DNA of 8,071 nucleotides. It comes from Acidisarcina sp. Its GTDB lineage: Bacteria; Acidobacteriota; Blastocatellia; Pyrinomonadales; Pyrinomonadaceae. The stretch spans positions 1 to 8,071 of the forward strand of contig JAJNPX010000434.1 of NCBI GenBank assembly GCA_021155145.1, written 5' to 3'. The first letter of the stretch is position 1. The number at the start of each line of letters is the position of its first letter. Below are positions 1-6,851 of this stretch, in pieces. The notes below the pieces were generated by a model. It saw only the letters and a program-made list of their open reading frames with translations, was not told the DNA's origin and searched no databases. The position numbers and the translations under genes were made by a program.

Positions 1-1362
1 GAGACGAAGGACATCCCGACGCCCGATGGGCCGAGTGTCTTGGATGTACAGCCGCGTTTCGTCGCCGTTGCCGAGACCAACGCATGGAATTTTCAGGCGA
101 TCAAGTTTGCCGAGAACAAACTCGGCGAGTTCGTCAACGACGTATACGGCGGCGGAGTGGAGCTTGAGCGCTTTCCCCGCTACGATGGCGATTATTTCAT
201 CTGGACGGCTCAGGATGGCCGTAAGGCGTACGGCCTTGTCATCGGCAGCGTGATCTTTTTCGGTAACGACGAGACCGCGATCGAGAAGTGTGTCGCGGTG
301 CGGAAGGGCGAGGCCGAATCGATCGCGAAGAACTCCAAATTGCCGAATGGTGACTTTCTGGCGTCCGGCTACGTCTCGCCGGACGGAGTAGCGCAGATCG
401 CGAATATCGCGACGATCCAACTCGCGGTCGGTGCGGGCGATGGAGAAGAGGTCCGCGGATTTATCGCCCGCGTGCTGCCGGAGATCTTAAGGAAGTCGAT
501 CACGGAAGTGACATGGACTGCTCGGAAGACCGGACAGGGAATTGTAGACGAAGTCAAATTCGCGGCTAAGGCTGAGATTGCCAGCGTTCTCAGAGAAACA
601 GTGCGGCCGTCCGCGGAGAATCTTGAGGGAGAGCATGCTCGCCGCTCGATTCCGGAACCTGCATTTCTCAGTCTCAACTTATCTTTCATTGAAGTCGCTT
701 CAGCGACCCGTTACGACCTAAACGATCCGCAGATCGCCTGGCGGAGCATTTTGCTGACCGCTCAAAAGCAGATCGACGGAGTCAGTGGTGCCCTGATAAA
801 TACCATCGCAGAGGGCGTTTTCGAGCCGTATGGAATAGATGCTCCGGAGGAGTTTCTCGGGTCGATCAGCGGGCAGATATTGACCCTTCGGTTTGATCCG
901 GAAGGTGAGGATGTAGTGGTTGTGGCGACTACGCGGGATATGGAGAGGCTCAAAAAGTCACTCGCGAAGGAGTTCAGGCTAAATGTTCCTGGAGAGAAGG
1001 TAGGTGAAGCGACGCTGTGGAGGTCAGAGGAAGGTGAACTTGCGTTTGCCTCCCTTGGTGATCGAATACTGCTCGGGCGCGCGGAGAGTGTTGTTAAGTG
1101 TTTGCACTCCGTCGGCCAAGCCGGTCAGCTACTGGAGGAATTGAAAAGTACAGCGTCGTTTGTTTCAACGACGATCGCTTCCGACACCGATCCGAACGCA
1201 GCTCTTGTTGCGGTTCTAGGTCAGCGAATAGATGATAAGACACCGCTCACTCAGCGATCCCGGGTGAGTACAAGTTTCGTCGGAAGCGGCATTCAACGAA
1301 CGGAGGTCTCGCAGTTTGGAATGATCGGCTCGATCATCGAGCAGTTTGGGAAGGAGCAGTAA
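1..1362 (+). CDS. Unrecognised protein, 3' part only (453 codons visible)
   Basis: The reading frame is open from base 1 to the TAA at 1360-1362, so the true start lies upstream. The TTG at 40 is only the first start-like codon inside the window, and no Shine-Dalgarno precedes it. I do not recognise the family with certainty. The visible part has no obvious membrane segment or catalytic motif; it is acidic, with alternating beta-like and helical stretches. Two stretches resemble each other: one running through YGLVIGSVIFFGNDETAIEK (about 246-305) and one through FASLGDRILLGRAESVVK (about 1051-1098). Each is a strand pair followed by a helix that ends in a similar K-C motif, which suggests an internal duplication. 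This layout recalls DUF3352-type proteins of unknown function, but that comparison is from memory and weak. Any signal peptide would lie outside the window. The gene is followed by 64 nt without a clear terminator before the first REP-like repeat. Confidence 0.75.
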   Translation, partial: ETKDIPTPDGPSVLDVQPRFVAVAETNAWNFQAIKFAENKLGEFVNDVYGGGVELERFPRYDGDYFIWTAQDGRKAYGLVIGSVIFFGNDETAIEKCVAVRKGEAESIAKNSKLPNGDFLASGYVSPDGVAQIANIATIQLAVGAGDGEEVRGFIARVLPEILRKSITEVTWTARKTGQGIVDEVKFAAKAEIASVLRETVRPSAENLEGEHARRSIPEPAFLSLNLSFIEVASATRYDLNDPQIAWRSILLTAQKQIDGVSGALINTIAEGVFEPYGIDAPEEFLGSISGQILTLRFDPEGEDVVVVATTRDMERLKKSLAKEFRLNVPGEKVGEATLWRSEEGELAFASLGDRILLGRAESVVKCLHSVGQAGQLLEELKSTASFVSTTIASDTDPNAALVAVLGQRIDDKTPLTQRSRVSTSFVGSGIQRTEVSQFGMIGSIIEQFGKEQ

Positions 1363-1426
1363 GGTTATTCCAACTCAGATAATTTCTTTAACCCTGTCGG
1401 ACAAGAGAATTCAAAGTAACAAATGA

Positions 1427-1453
1427 CAGTAAGGAAGGCGGGCTTGCCCCCGC
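1427..1453 (-). repeat. REP-like palindromic repeat, left inverted copy
   Basis: Read on the minus strand this 27-nt stretch matches the core of the two right-hand copies at 23 of 27 positions, beginning GCGGGGGCAAGCC and ending ACTG. On the plus strand it can fold with GCGGG (1438-1442) pairing to CCCGC (1449-1453) around a 6-nt loop, followed by TCTTTT (1454-1459). It ends 6 nt before the transposase ATG and lies in opposite orientation to the downstream copies, as expected for repeats framing a RAYT gene. The T-rich run makes it look like a small intrinsic terminator for the upstream gene as well. Confidence 0.75.
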
Positions 1454-1459
1454 TCTTTT

Positions 1460-2032
1460 ATGGCGAAGAAATGGACTAATGAAAACTTTCCCGGTGTTCT
1501 TCATTTCGTGACGGGTAACGTGTTCGACCGACGGAAGATATTCTCGAACGAGCAGAACTGCATTGAGTTTCTCGATGAACTCCAATCGCTCAGGCGAGAC
1601 CGGGAATGCAAGTTGATAGCCTTTGTGCTGATGCTCGAACATTTTCATTTTGCGCTCAATCCAAGAGACGGAGATATCAAGACGGCTACCGGCATTCTGA
1701 AAAGTCTAAGTGCGAAACGTCTTGTGGCTGTTGCTAAGGAAAGAACTTATTGGAACGGAACCGCGAATCAGGTCTGGCAAGAGAGTTTTATGGCTCAGCG
1801 GTTATGGAGCGGGTGGATGATCAGGCAGAAGATCGACTATATTCATGCGAATCCTGTTCGGGCAGGGCTTGTTAATAGAACAGAAGACTATCGATGGTCT
1901 AGTTTTAATTCGATCTATCGAGGTAATACCGATCCGCTATTGCAGGTTGACACTGATTGGTGGTGGCCTGGGGATGAGGTTAAAGCGGCTGAAGAATTAA
2001 GACGGCGGGGGCAAGCCGCCCTTCCCGACTGA
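1460..2032 (+). CDS. REP-associated tyrosine transposase (RAYT, IS200/IS605-like Y1 family)
   Basis: This 190-aa protein is a single-strand DNA transposase of the Y1 HUH superfamily. The HUH metal-binding motif is HFH at residues 61-63 (context MLEHFHFAL, where relatives often have MPDHVH). The NPRDGDI loop follows at 67-73. Trp-Gln at 106-107 leads to DYIHANPVRAGLV (126-138), whose Tyr127 is the expected nucleophile by alignment with Y115 of E. coli RAYT. The family mark DYRWSS is at 143-148. All key residues are present, so the gene looks intact. The ATG at 1460 is the first possible start, because an in-frame TAA lies at 1430-1432; there is no Shine-Dalgarno, and a repeat hairpin sits just upstream. 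The last eight residues, RGQAALPD, and the stop are encoded by the downstream repeat. RAYTs are usually single-copy domesticated enzymes that act on REP/BIME elements rather than mobilising themselves. That role here is inferred from the flanking repeats. Confidence 0.92.
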   Translation: MAKKWTNENFPGVLHFVTGNVFDRRKIFSNEQNCIEFLDELQSLRRDRECKLIAFVLMLEHFHFALNPRDGDIKTATGILKSLSAKRLVAVAKERTYWNGTANQVWQESFMAQRLWSGWMIRQKIDYIHANPVRAGLVNRTEDYRWSSFNSIYRGNTDPLLQVDTDWWWPGDEVKAAEELRRRGQAALPD

Positions 2033-2042
2033 GATCGGTTAA
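2001..2042 (+). repeat. REP-like palindromic repeat, right copy 1 (overlaps the transposase 3' end)
   Basis: This is a 42-nt copy of the same element. GGCGG (2004-2008) can pair with CCGCC (2016-2020) around a 7-nt loop, and a tail runs through TTCCCGACTGAGATCGG to TTAA. It overlaps the RAYT coding sequence, supplying RGQAALPD and the TGA at 2030-2032. It is nearly identical to the copy starting 80 nt further on, with one single-base deletion and one A-to-G change between them. Confidence 0.9.
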
Positions 2043-2080
2043 GGTGTTCTTGTTGGGTTGGCTACTCTGGTTGTTGCAAA

Positions 2081-2121
2081 GACGCGGGGGCAGGCCGCCC
2101 TTCCCGACTGAGATCGGTTAA
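2081..2121 (+). repeat. REP-like palindromic repeat, right copy 2
   Basis: This is a 41-nt direct copy of the element at 2001-2042, separated from it by 38 nt of unrelated sequence. The hairpin is slightly weaker: GCGG (2084-2087) pairs with CCGC (2095-2098). Read from 2085 it would still spell RGQAALPD and a stop, but it is outside the transposase gene and one frame off. Together with copy 1 it forms a small direct-repeat cluster between the convergent RAYT and protease genes, where it could also help end transcription from both sides. Confidence 0.9.
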
Positions 2122-2139
2122 TTCGATCCAAGGTTCAGG

Positions 2140-2868
2140 CTATTTCTTTTTTGCCTCACGTTTCAGCGTTCTAACATTCTTTTCGATCCACTTTTCGGCG
2201 TCATCGTAATAGGCGAACTTGCGTTCGCTGCGGCGAAACGCGGGAGTGTGGTGGTATCGCCGCCCGTTCAATATCTTGGCGGGATGATAAATGTGGAGCA
2301 TTTCGTGGAAGACGATGTACTCGACCACGAATTTAGGCACATTCACGGAATCGAGCGATTTACTCACGACTATGGTCTTGTGGGTAGCGTCATGGTGGCC
2401 CAGGATGCGATAGGTCTTTCGCACCGACCATGTAAGTGTCGGTTTGGCAAGCGAACCGCCAAAATAGGCGTAATTCAGCGAATCAAAGATCTTTTCGAGG
2501 TTATATACCGCTCCTCTTGCCGTTGTGATGACCTTTCGGCCGTGTTTACGCTTATTTGCGACGGCCCGGACGCGGTATTCGTCGGTCGAGACCGCGGCCG
2601 AATACACATCTTTTGCGGCGGGCGGCACGCGGCGGCGATAAAGTTTGGCGACGAGGATCAGTGCCAAGGCTCGTTGGGCCGAGGCAGGAAGATCACGGCA
2701 AATCTCGGCTATCCGGACAAAAACACGCCCATTTCTTAAGCGGATAGTGTGATTGATCCCGACATAAGGGTAGAAACTAACGTCGATCGGCGGCGGCTCG
2801 CGATGTTTATCAAAGGTCTCAAACGCCTGGGTGTAGTATTTTGCAATGGTTTCAGTGGACACGCCCAT
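2140..2868 (-). CDS. SprT-like zinc metalloprotease domain protein
   Basis: The 242-aa product has an SprT-like C-terminal domain. It begins near residue 118 with the family-typical stretch around FDSLNYAYFGGSL (128-140), where the protein starts to resemble YgjP/SprT relatives. It contains the zinc-binding HEMLH motif at 188-192 (Glu189 the expected catalytic base). A further metal ligand is probably in YHHTPAF (205-211), followed by a conserved-looking RRSERKF. The first 115 residues are Arg- and Ala-rich with no domain I can name. There is no signal peptide or membrane segment, so a cytoplasmic enzyme is likely. The substrate is unknown; better-studied SprT/Spartan relatives act on DNA-linked proteins, but the sequence does not show that here. 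The ATG (2866-2868) has no clear Shine-Dalgarno. The gene is divergent from hrcA and ends 19 nt from the last REP copy. Confidence 0.8.
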   Translation of the reverse strand: MGVSTETIAKYYTQAFETFDKHREPPPIDVSFYPYVGINHTIRLRNGRVFVRIAEICRDLPASAQRALALILVAKLYRRRVPPAAKDVYSAAVSTDEYRVRAVANKRKHGRKVITTARGAVYNLEKIFDSLNYAYFGGSLAKPTLTWSVRKTYRILGHHDATHKTIVVSKSLDSVNVPKFVVEYIVFHEMLHIYHPAKILNGRRYHHTPAFRRSERKFAYYDDAEKWIEKNVRTLKREAKKK

Positions 2869-2901
2869 ATTCGATGTTTATCAGAGTTTAACTAATAATT
2901 A

Positions 2902-2930
2902 TTGACACAACCGCATCAAAATGCTACTTC
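2902..2930 (+). promoter_or_regulatory. Candidate promoter of the hrcA-grpE-dnaK operon
   Basis: A perfect -35 hexamer TTGACA (2902-2907) is followed after 17 nt by TACTTC (2925-2930). That is a poor -10, but TG plus one base (TGC, 2922-2924) precedes it and makes an extended -10 element. The perfect 10-bp palindrome AATAATTATT (2894-2903) abuts and overlaps the -35 and could be an UP-like element or operator half. The predicted leader to the hrcA ATG is about 50 nt. No CIRCE operator (TTAGCACTC-N9-GAGTGCTAA) is present. Confidence 0.5.
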
Positions 2931-2940
2931 TTTATATGGG

Positions 2941-2946
2941 ATTATA
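2941..2946 (-). promoter_or_regulatory. Candidate -10 box for the SprT-like gene
   Basis: On the minus strand this reads TATAAT, a perfect sigma-70 -10 hexamer, inside GGGTATAATCCC. I see no good -35 hexamer at 16-18 nt. It would give a leader of roughly 65 nt to the protease ATG. It faces away from the hrcA promoter and overlaps the predicted start region of the hrcA transcript, so the two promoters could interfere. Confidence 0.4.
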
Positions 2947-2985
2947 CCCTCAATCGGGTCTTGATCCTCGCTCTTTCCGTAAATA

Positions 2986-4110
2986 ATGCCGGTCCGCGAA
3001 TCTTACCTTAGAATCGAAAATTCGTCGAATTTGCCCGATTCTCGCGGGCAGTTGATCCTCTCGGCGATAATCAACGAACATTTTCTTACGGGGGAGCCTG
3101 TCGGTTCCAAAGCATTAGCCGGAAAATTTGCAAATGCGTCGGGTCTTAGCTCAGCGACGATCCGCGGCGTTATGGCCGAGTTGGAAGAACTGGGCCTCGT
3201 CGAGCAACCGCATACATCAGCCGGAAGGGTTCCGACGGACAAGGGGTACAGGTATTACGTTGACAATCTGTTGGGTGTTCTGAGCCTTTCGAATGACGAC
3301 CTCAGCCTGATCGGCGGAGAATTCGGCATTGCGAATGATTTTTTGGAAACGCCCGATCGATTGATGGAACGCACATCCCAACTCCTCTCTGCTCTTTCAA
3401 ATAATGTAGGTATCGTGGTTTCGCCTTCACTGGCACAGGACCGCCTGCAGCATATCGAATTTGTCAGCTTGAGCGAAAACCGCGTTCTGGTAGTGCTCGT
3501 CTCGGCGCCGAATATTGTGCATAACCGCATTATCCGGCTCAACGTGGCCTTTACGCGGGAAGAACTTGAGCAGGCAGCCAATTACCTGAATTCGGAATTT
3601 GCCGGCAAGAGCCTCTCCGAGATCAGGGCCCAGATCCTGACGCTCATGCATCAGGAAAAGGCGCTTTTCGACAAGTTGCTGCAGAATGCCGTGATCCTTT
3701 GTTCTCAGAGTATCGAGGACGATACGGAAAGCCTTGGTGAGGTCTATATAGACGGAACGACCAATATACTTTCCAAAAAGGATTTCGCTGATCTGGAGCG
3801 GCTTCGGGGCCTGCTTTCAACGATCGGCGAGAGGTCGAAACTGCTGCAGATATTGAACGAATGCGTCGCAAAGGACGAAAGTTCTCGTCCGGGCGTCGTA
3901 CAGGTCATAATCGGCAGCGAGAATCCCACACCTACCCTTCAAAACTGCTCGCTGATCTCCGCACCATACAGGGTCGGCGACGGTTCGGCGATCGGAACAT
4001 TGAGCGTACTCGGCCCGACCCGGATCGAATATGCCCGTATGATCTCGATCGTCTCATATGTTGCCCGCGTACTTGAGAGGACCATCTCTCGCGAAGTCAA
4101 CGGCAACTGA
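2986..4110 (+). CDS. hrcA: Heat-inducible transcription repressor HrcA
   Basis: HrcA represses heat-shock genes by binding CIRCE operators as a dimer; in studied bacteria its folding depends on chaperonin, which couples it to heat stress. The 374-aa product shows the N-terminal winged helix: GEPVGSKAL (36-44), LSSATIRGVMAELEELGLV (54-72), then the diagnostic PHTSAGRVPTDKGYRYYVD (75-93). The central dimerisation region follows. The C-terminal signature is IIGSEN (308-313), the SLISAPY stretch (322-328) and LGPTRIEYARMI (342-353). The usual SATIRN has Gly in place of Asn. The protein runs about 20 residues longer at the N-terminus than typical members, but ATG 2986 is the first possible start because an in-frame TAA sits at 2980-2982. 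No Shine-Dalgarno is visible, and an internal start near TTG 3052 cannot be excluded. It heads the chaperone operon, 33 nt before grpE, so autoregulation is likely. The operator is not recognisable. Confidence 0.97.
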   Translation: MPVRESYLRIENSSNLPDSRGQLILSAIINEHFLTGEPVGSKALAGKFANASGLSSATIRGVMAELEELGLVEQPHTSAGRVPTDKGYRYYVDNLLGVLSLSNDDLSLIGGEFGIANDFLETPDRLMERTSQLLSALSNNVGIVVSPSLAQDRLQHIEFVSLSENRVLVVLVSAPNIVHNRIIRLNVAFTREELEQAANYLNSEFAGKSLSEIRAQILTLMHQEKALFDKLLQNAVILCSQSIEDDTESLGEVYIDGTTNILSKKDFADLERLRGLLSTIGERSKLLQILNECVAKDESSRPGVVQVIIGSENPTPTLQNCSLISAPYRVGDGSAIGTLSVLGPTRIEYARMISIVSYVARVLERTISREVNGN

Positions 4111-4143
4111 CCTCAGAACGGGCAGAACTCAGCCTGAAAAACC

Positions 4144-4989
4144 ATGGATCCAGAAAAGAATATCGATGAGGTGGTCGACACCTTTGACGAAGGCGGTGAA
4201 GAAGTCTCGGTAGACGATTTCATTCGCCAACTCGAAGAGAAGGAAAAGGACCTCCATATAACCGCTGAAACCTCGATCATCGAGATCGCCGAAGGATTTG
4301 AGGACGACGAGATACCGGAGTTTCTCAAAGATGCTCTCGAACCGAAGCAGTCCGGCGGCTCACTAACGGTCGCGCCTGCCAGCCCGAACAACCATGCGGG
4401 CGAGGTCAAAAAACTCGAGTCCGAACTGGGCAAACTGAAAGCGACGATCGCAAAGATGGAGACGGACCGCGACGAGATGTTCAAGAACTCGCAGCGGCGG
4501 ACGAAGGATTTCGAGGCATTGAAGGCCCGGGCCGAACGTGAACGCAAAGAGACCTTTCAAAATCAGATAAGCAACGTCGCAATGCTGATGCTTCCCGCCC
4601 TCGACAATCTGCATCGCGCCCTGGACTCGGTCGAACATCTGGCCGATGAGAAAAGCGATGCTTTCCAACAATTTTATCAGGGCATCGCGCTTGTCAGTGA
4701 GCAGATAAACGAGATCCTGAACAAGATGGGGATCAAGCCGATCCGGACGATCGGCGAAGAATTTGATCCGCATTACCACGAAGCGGTCGCGACCGAGGAA
4801 ACGTCCGAATACCCGCCGAACTATGTTTGCGGCGAGATGCTGAGAGGCTATATCGCGGGTGAACGCGTGATCCGCCACTCGATGGTAAAGGTTGCCAGAG
4901 CCTCTTCCGAACAGTTTGACGACCCGTTCGATAACGATGATGACATTCAGGAAGTGGATCGATCCTCCACCGACCCCGCTAACGAATAA
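4144..4989 (+). CDS. grpE: Nucleotide exchange factor GrpE
   Basis: GrpE binds the DnaK nucleotide-binding domain as a dimer and speeds ADP release. The 281-aa product is long for the family, which is usually about 170-220 aa. Residues 1-80 form an acidic extension, roughly one third Asp/Glu, with no recognised domain. A charged coiled-coil region follows (about 86-137). The helical dimer core is 138-196, including LPALDNLHRALDSVE (150-164). The beta-wing domain that contacts DnaK is 197-251, with the signature GEEFDPHYHEAV (204-215), the proline pair PPNYV (224-228), and LRGYIAGERVIRHSMVKV (233-250). A second acidic tail covers 257-281. The start has no obvious Shine-Dalgarno; with a 33-nt gap after hrcA, translational coupling is possible. 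It precedes dnaK by 54 nt. Confidence 0.97.
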   Translation: MDPEKNIDEVVDTFDEGGEEVSVDDFIRQLEEKEKDLHITAETSIIEIAEGFEDDEIPEFLKDALEPKQSGGSLTVAPASPNNHAGEVKKLESELGKLKATIAKMETDRDEMFKNSQRRTKDFEALKARAERERKETFQNQISNVAMLMLPALDNLHRALDSVEHLADEKSDAFQQFYQGIALVSEQINEILNKMGIKPIRTIGEEFDPHYHEAVATEETSEYPPNYVCGEMLRGYIAGERVIRHSMVKVARASSEQFDDPFDNDDDIQEVDRSSTDPANE

Positions 4990-5031
4990 AAAACCTTCTC
5001 CGCTCCCTTCATTCAACCAACCACCTCAAAT

Positions 5032-5037
5032 AGGAAG
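5032..5037 (+). promoter_or_regulatory. Ribosome binding site of dnaK
   Basis: AGGAAG ends 6 nt before the dnaK ATG at 5044. It is the only clear Shine-Dalgarno among the cluster genes, consistent with the need for high DnaK output. It also fixes the dnaK start, which agrees with the canonical [13 protein letters not shown] beginning. Confidence 0.75.
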
Positions 5038-5043
5038 CTGTAT

Positions 5044-6849
5044 ATGAGCAAAGTAATCGGCATAGACCTTGGAACGACAAACTGCTGCGTTTCCGTCCTC
5101 GAAAGCGGAACGGTGCAGATCATCTCAAATAAGGAAGGCGGCCGTACCACCCCGTCGGTCGTTGCCTTTACCGATAAGGATGAAAGGCTGGTCGGCCAGA
5201 TAGCCAAACGGCAGGCGGTTACCAACCCTGCGAATACCCTATATGCGGTCAAGAGGCTGATCGGGCGAAAGTACAGCGCTCCCGAGGTCGAAAAGATGCG
5301 CGAGACCGTTCCGTTCGAGATCGTCGAGGCGCCTAACGGAGATGCTCATATCAAGGTGCTCGACCGTGTTTACAGCCCGCCTGAGATCTCGGCGATAGTC
5401 TTGCAACGGCTCAAGATAGCTGCCGAAGAGTTTCTCGGCGACCGGATAACTGAAGCGATCATTACCGTGCCCGCGTACTTTGACGATATGCAGCGGCAGG
5501 CGACCCGCGATGCCGGAAAGATCGCGGGCCTCGAGGTCGAGCGGATCATAAACGAACCGACGGCTGCAGCCCTCGCATACGGTTTCGGAAAGAACAAGAG
5601 TGAGAAGGTTGCCGTCTATGACCTCGGCGGCGGTACGTTCGATATCTCGATCCTTGAGATCAACGATGGAGTCTTCGAGGTTCTTTCGACATCGGGAAAC
5701 ACGTTCCTCGGCGGCGAGGACTTTGATCAGCGGATCATAGACTGGCTCGTTGCGGATTTTAAGGCTGCAAATTCGATCGACCTGAAACAAGATCGGCTGG
5801 CTCTTCAGCGGCTAAAAGAGGCAGCGGAACGAGCCAAATGCGAACTTTCCAGCGTGGACGAAACGACGATCAGCCTCCCGTTCATTGCTGCTGACCCGAC
5901 CGGCCCGAAACATATCAACTCGAACCTGACCCGCGAAAAATTCGAAGAGCTGGTCCGCGACCTTGTGGAAGCCTCGGTCGAGCCCTGCCAAAAGGCCCTC
6001 TGGGACGCAAAGCTGCAGCCAACCGATATCGATAAGGTGATACTCGTCGGCGGGCAGACGCGTTCGCCGATCATCACCCGCACCGTTACCGAGGTCTTCG
6101 GAAAAGAGCCCTCCTCTGAGATAAATCCGGACGAGGTTGTTGCAATGGGAGCCGCCATTCAGGGCGGCGTGCTCACCGGCGATGTCAAGGATATCGTTCT
6201 GCTCGACGTGCTTCCGCTGAGCCTCGGCCTCGAGACGCGCGGCGGATTGTTCGTCAAACTCATCAATCGAAATTCGACGATCCCGCTGAAGAACACGATG
6301 ACCTTTACGACCGTTGTGGACAATCAACAGTCCGTCGAGATCCATATTCTCCAGGGAGAACGCGAGATAACATCGGCAAACCGCAGCTTGGCAAAATTCG
6401 AACTCGTCGGAATTCCGCCCGCTCCGCGAGGCGTGCCCCAGATCGACGTGTCGTTCGAGGTAGATTCGAACGGGATCGTGAGCGTTGCCGCGACAGACAA
6501 GATGACCGGGCTGGAACAGGCCGTTCAGATCACGCCTTCATCGGGCCTCTCACCCGACGAGATAGAACGCCTGATCCATGAGGCCGAACACTCGGTCGAA
6601 AAGGACCGCGAGGAGAGGGAACTGATCACGCTTCGCAACCGCCTCGATAACATGATCAAGAACGCCCGCAAGGCGATGCTCGAATTCGGCAAGGCATTTC
6701 CGACCGAGGAACAGATCGAGATTAACGGCATTTTGAATAACGCCGAGGAATCACTGCTCAGCGACGACAAGACGGAGATCGAACTTATCTTGGTAAAGGT
6801 CGAGGAGACCGCAGGCCGGATCACCGCATCGATGCTTACCGCCGTCTGA
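5044..6849 (+). CDS. dnaK: Molecular chaperone DnaK (Hsp70), short form without C-terminal tail
   Basis: This cytoplasmic ATP-dependent chaperone holds and releases unfolded segments with DnaJ and GrpE. The nucleotide-binding domain carries all three Hsp70 signatures: IDLGTTN (7-13), [14 protein letters not shown] (191-204) and [11 protein letters not shown] (332-342). It also has catalytic Lys70, Glu171 in [11 protein letters not shown] and Thr198. The interdomain linker is [14 protein letters not shown] (384-397), with Leu where DVTPLSL is usual. The substrate domain spans about 389-502, including LQGERE (436-441), [11 protein letters not shown] (456-466) and SSGLS (499-503). The helical lid fills 504-598 and the protein stops at 601, whereas E. 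coli DnaK has 638. The flexible tail with its EEVD-like end is therefore absent. Arg399 stands where E. coli has arch residue Met404. Gene context says it is the partner of the adjacent GrpE and DnaJ; whether it is the only DnaK of the organism cannot be seen here. Confidence 0.97.
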   Translation: MSKVIGIDLGTTNCCVSVLESGTVQIISNKEGGRTTPSVVAFTDKDERLVGQIAKRQAVTNPANTLYAVKRLIGRKYSAPEVEKMRETVPFEIVEAPNGDAHIKVLDRVYSPPEISAIVLQRLKIAAEEFLGDRITEAIITVPAYFDDMQRQATRDAGKIAGLEVERIINEPTAAALAYGFGKNKSEKVAVYDLGGGTFDISILEINDGVFEVLSTSGNTFLGGEDFDQRIIDWLVADFKAANSIDLKQDRLALQRLKEAAERAKCELSSVDETTISLPFIAADPTGPKHINSNLTREKFEELVRDLVEASVEPCQKALWDAKLQPTDIDKVILVGGQTRSPIITRTVTEVFGKEPSSEINPDEVVAMGAAIQGGVLTGDVKDIVLLDVLPLSLGLETRGGLFVKLINRNSTIPLKNTMTFTTVVDNQQSVEIHILQGEREITSANRSLAKFELVGIPPAPRGVPQIDVSFEVDSNGIVSVAATDKMTGLEQAVQITPSSGLSPDEIERLIHEAEHSVEKDREERELITLRNRLDNMIKNARKAMLEFGKAFPTEEQIEINGILNNAEESLLSDDKTEIELILVKVEETAGRITASMLTAV

Positions 6850-6851
6850 TC

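Noticed and set aside
1104..1112. Half-site resembling part of CIRCE (GCACTC)
   Set aside because: It is inside a coding region with no matching GAGTGC half at the right distance.
1328..1342. Perfect 7-bp inverted repeat GCTCGATCATCGAGC
   Set aside because: It lies inside the coding sequence near the end of the first gene, has no T-run, and is explained by codons for a Gly-Ser-Ile-Ile-Glu stretch; chance is likely.
2001..2121. Two direct repeats as a possible CRISPR
   Set aside because: There are only two copies, plus an inverted third across the gene, with imperfect identity and a transposase between them; this fits REP elements, not a CRISPR array.
2248..2739. Plus-strand open frame of 163 codons opposite the SprT-like gene
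   Set aside because: The minus-strand frame has HEMLH and SprT-like conservation; the plus-strand translation has no motif and is an overlap shadow.
4363..5790. Minus-strand open frames opposite grpE and dnaK (217 and 183 codons)
   Set aside because: They are antisense shadows of conserved genes, with no recognisable domain or independent start signals.
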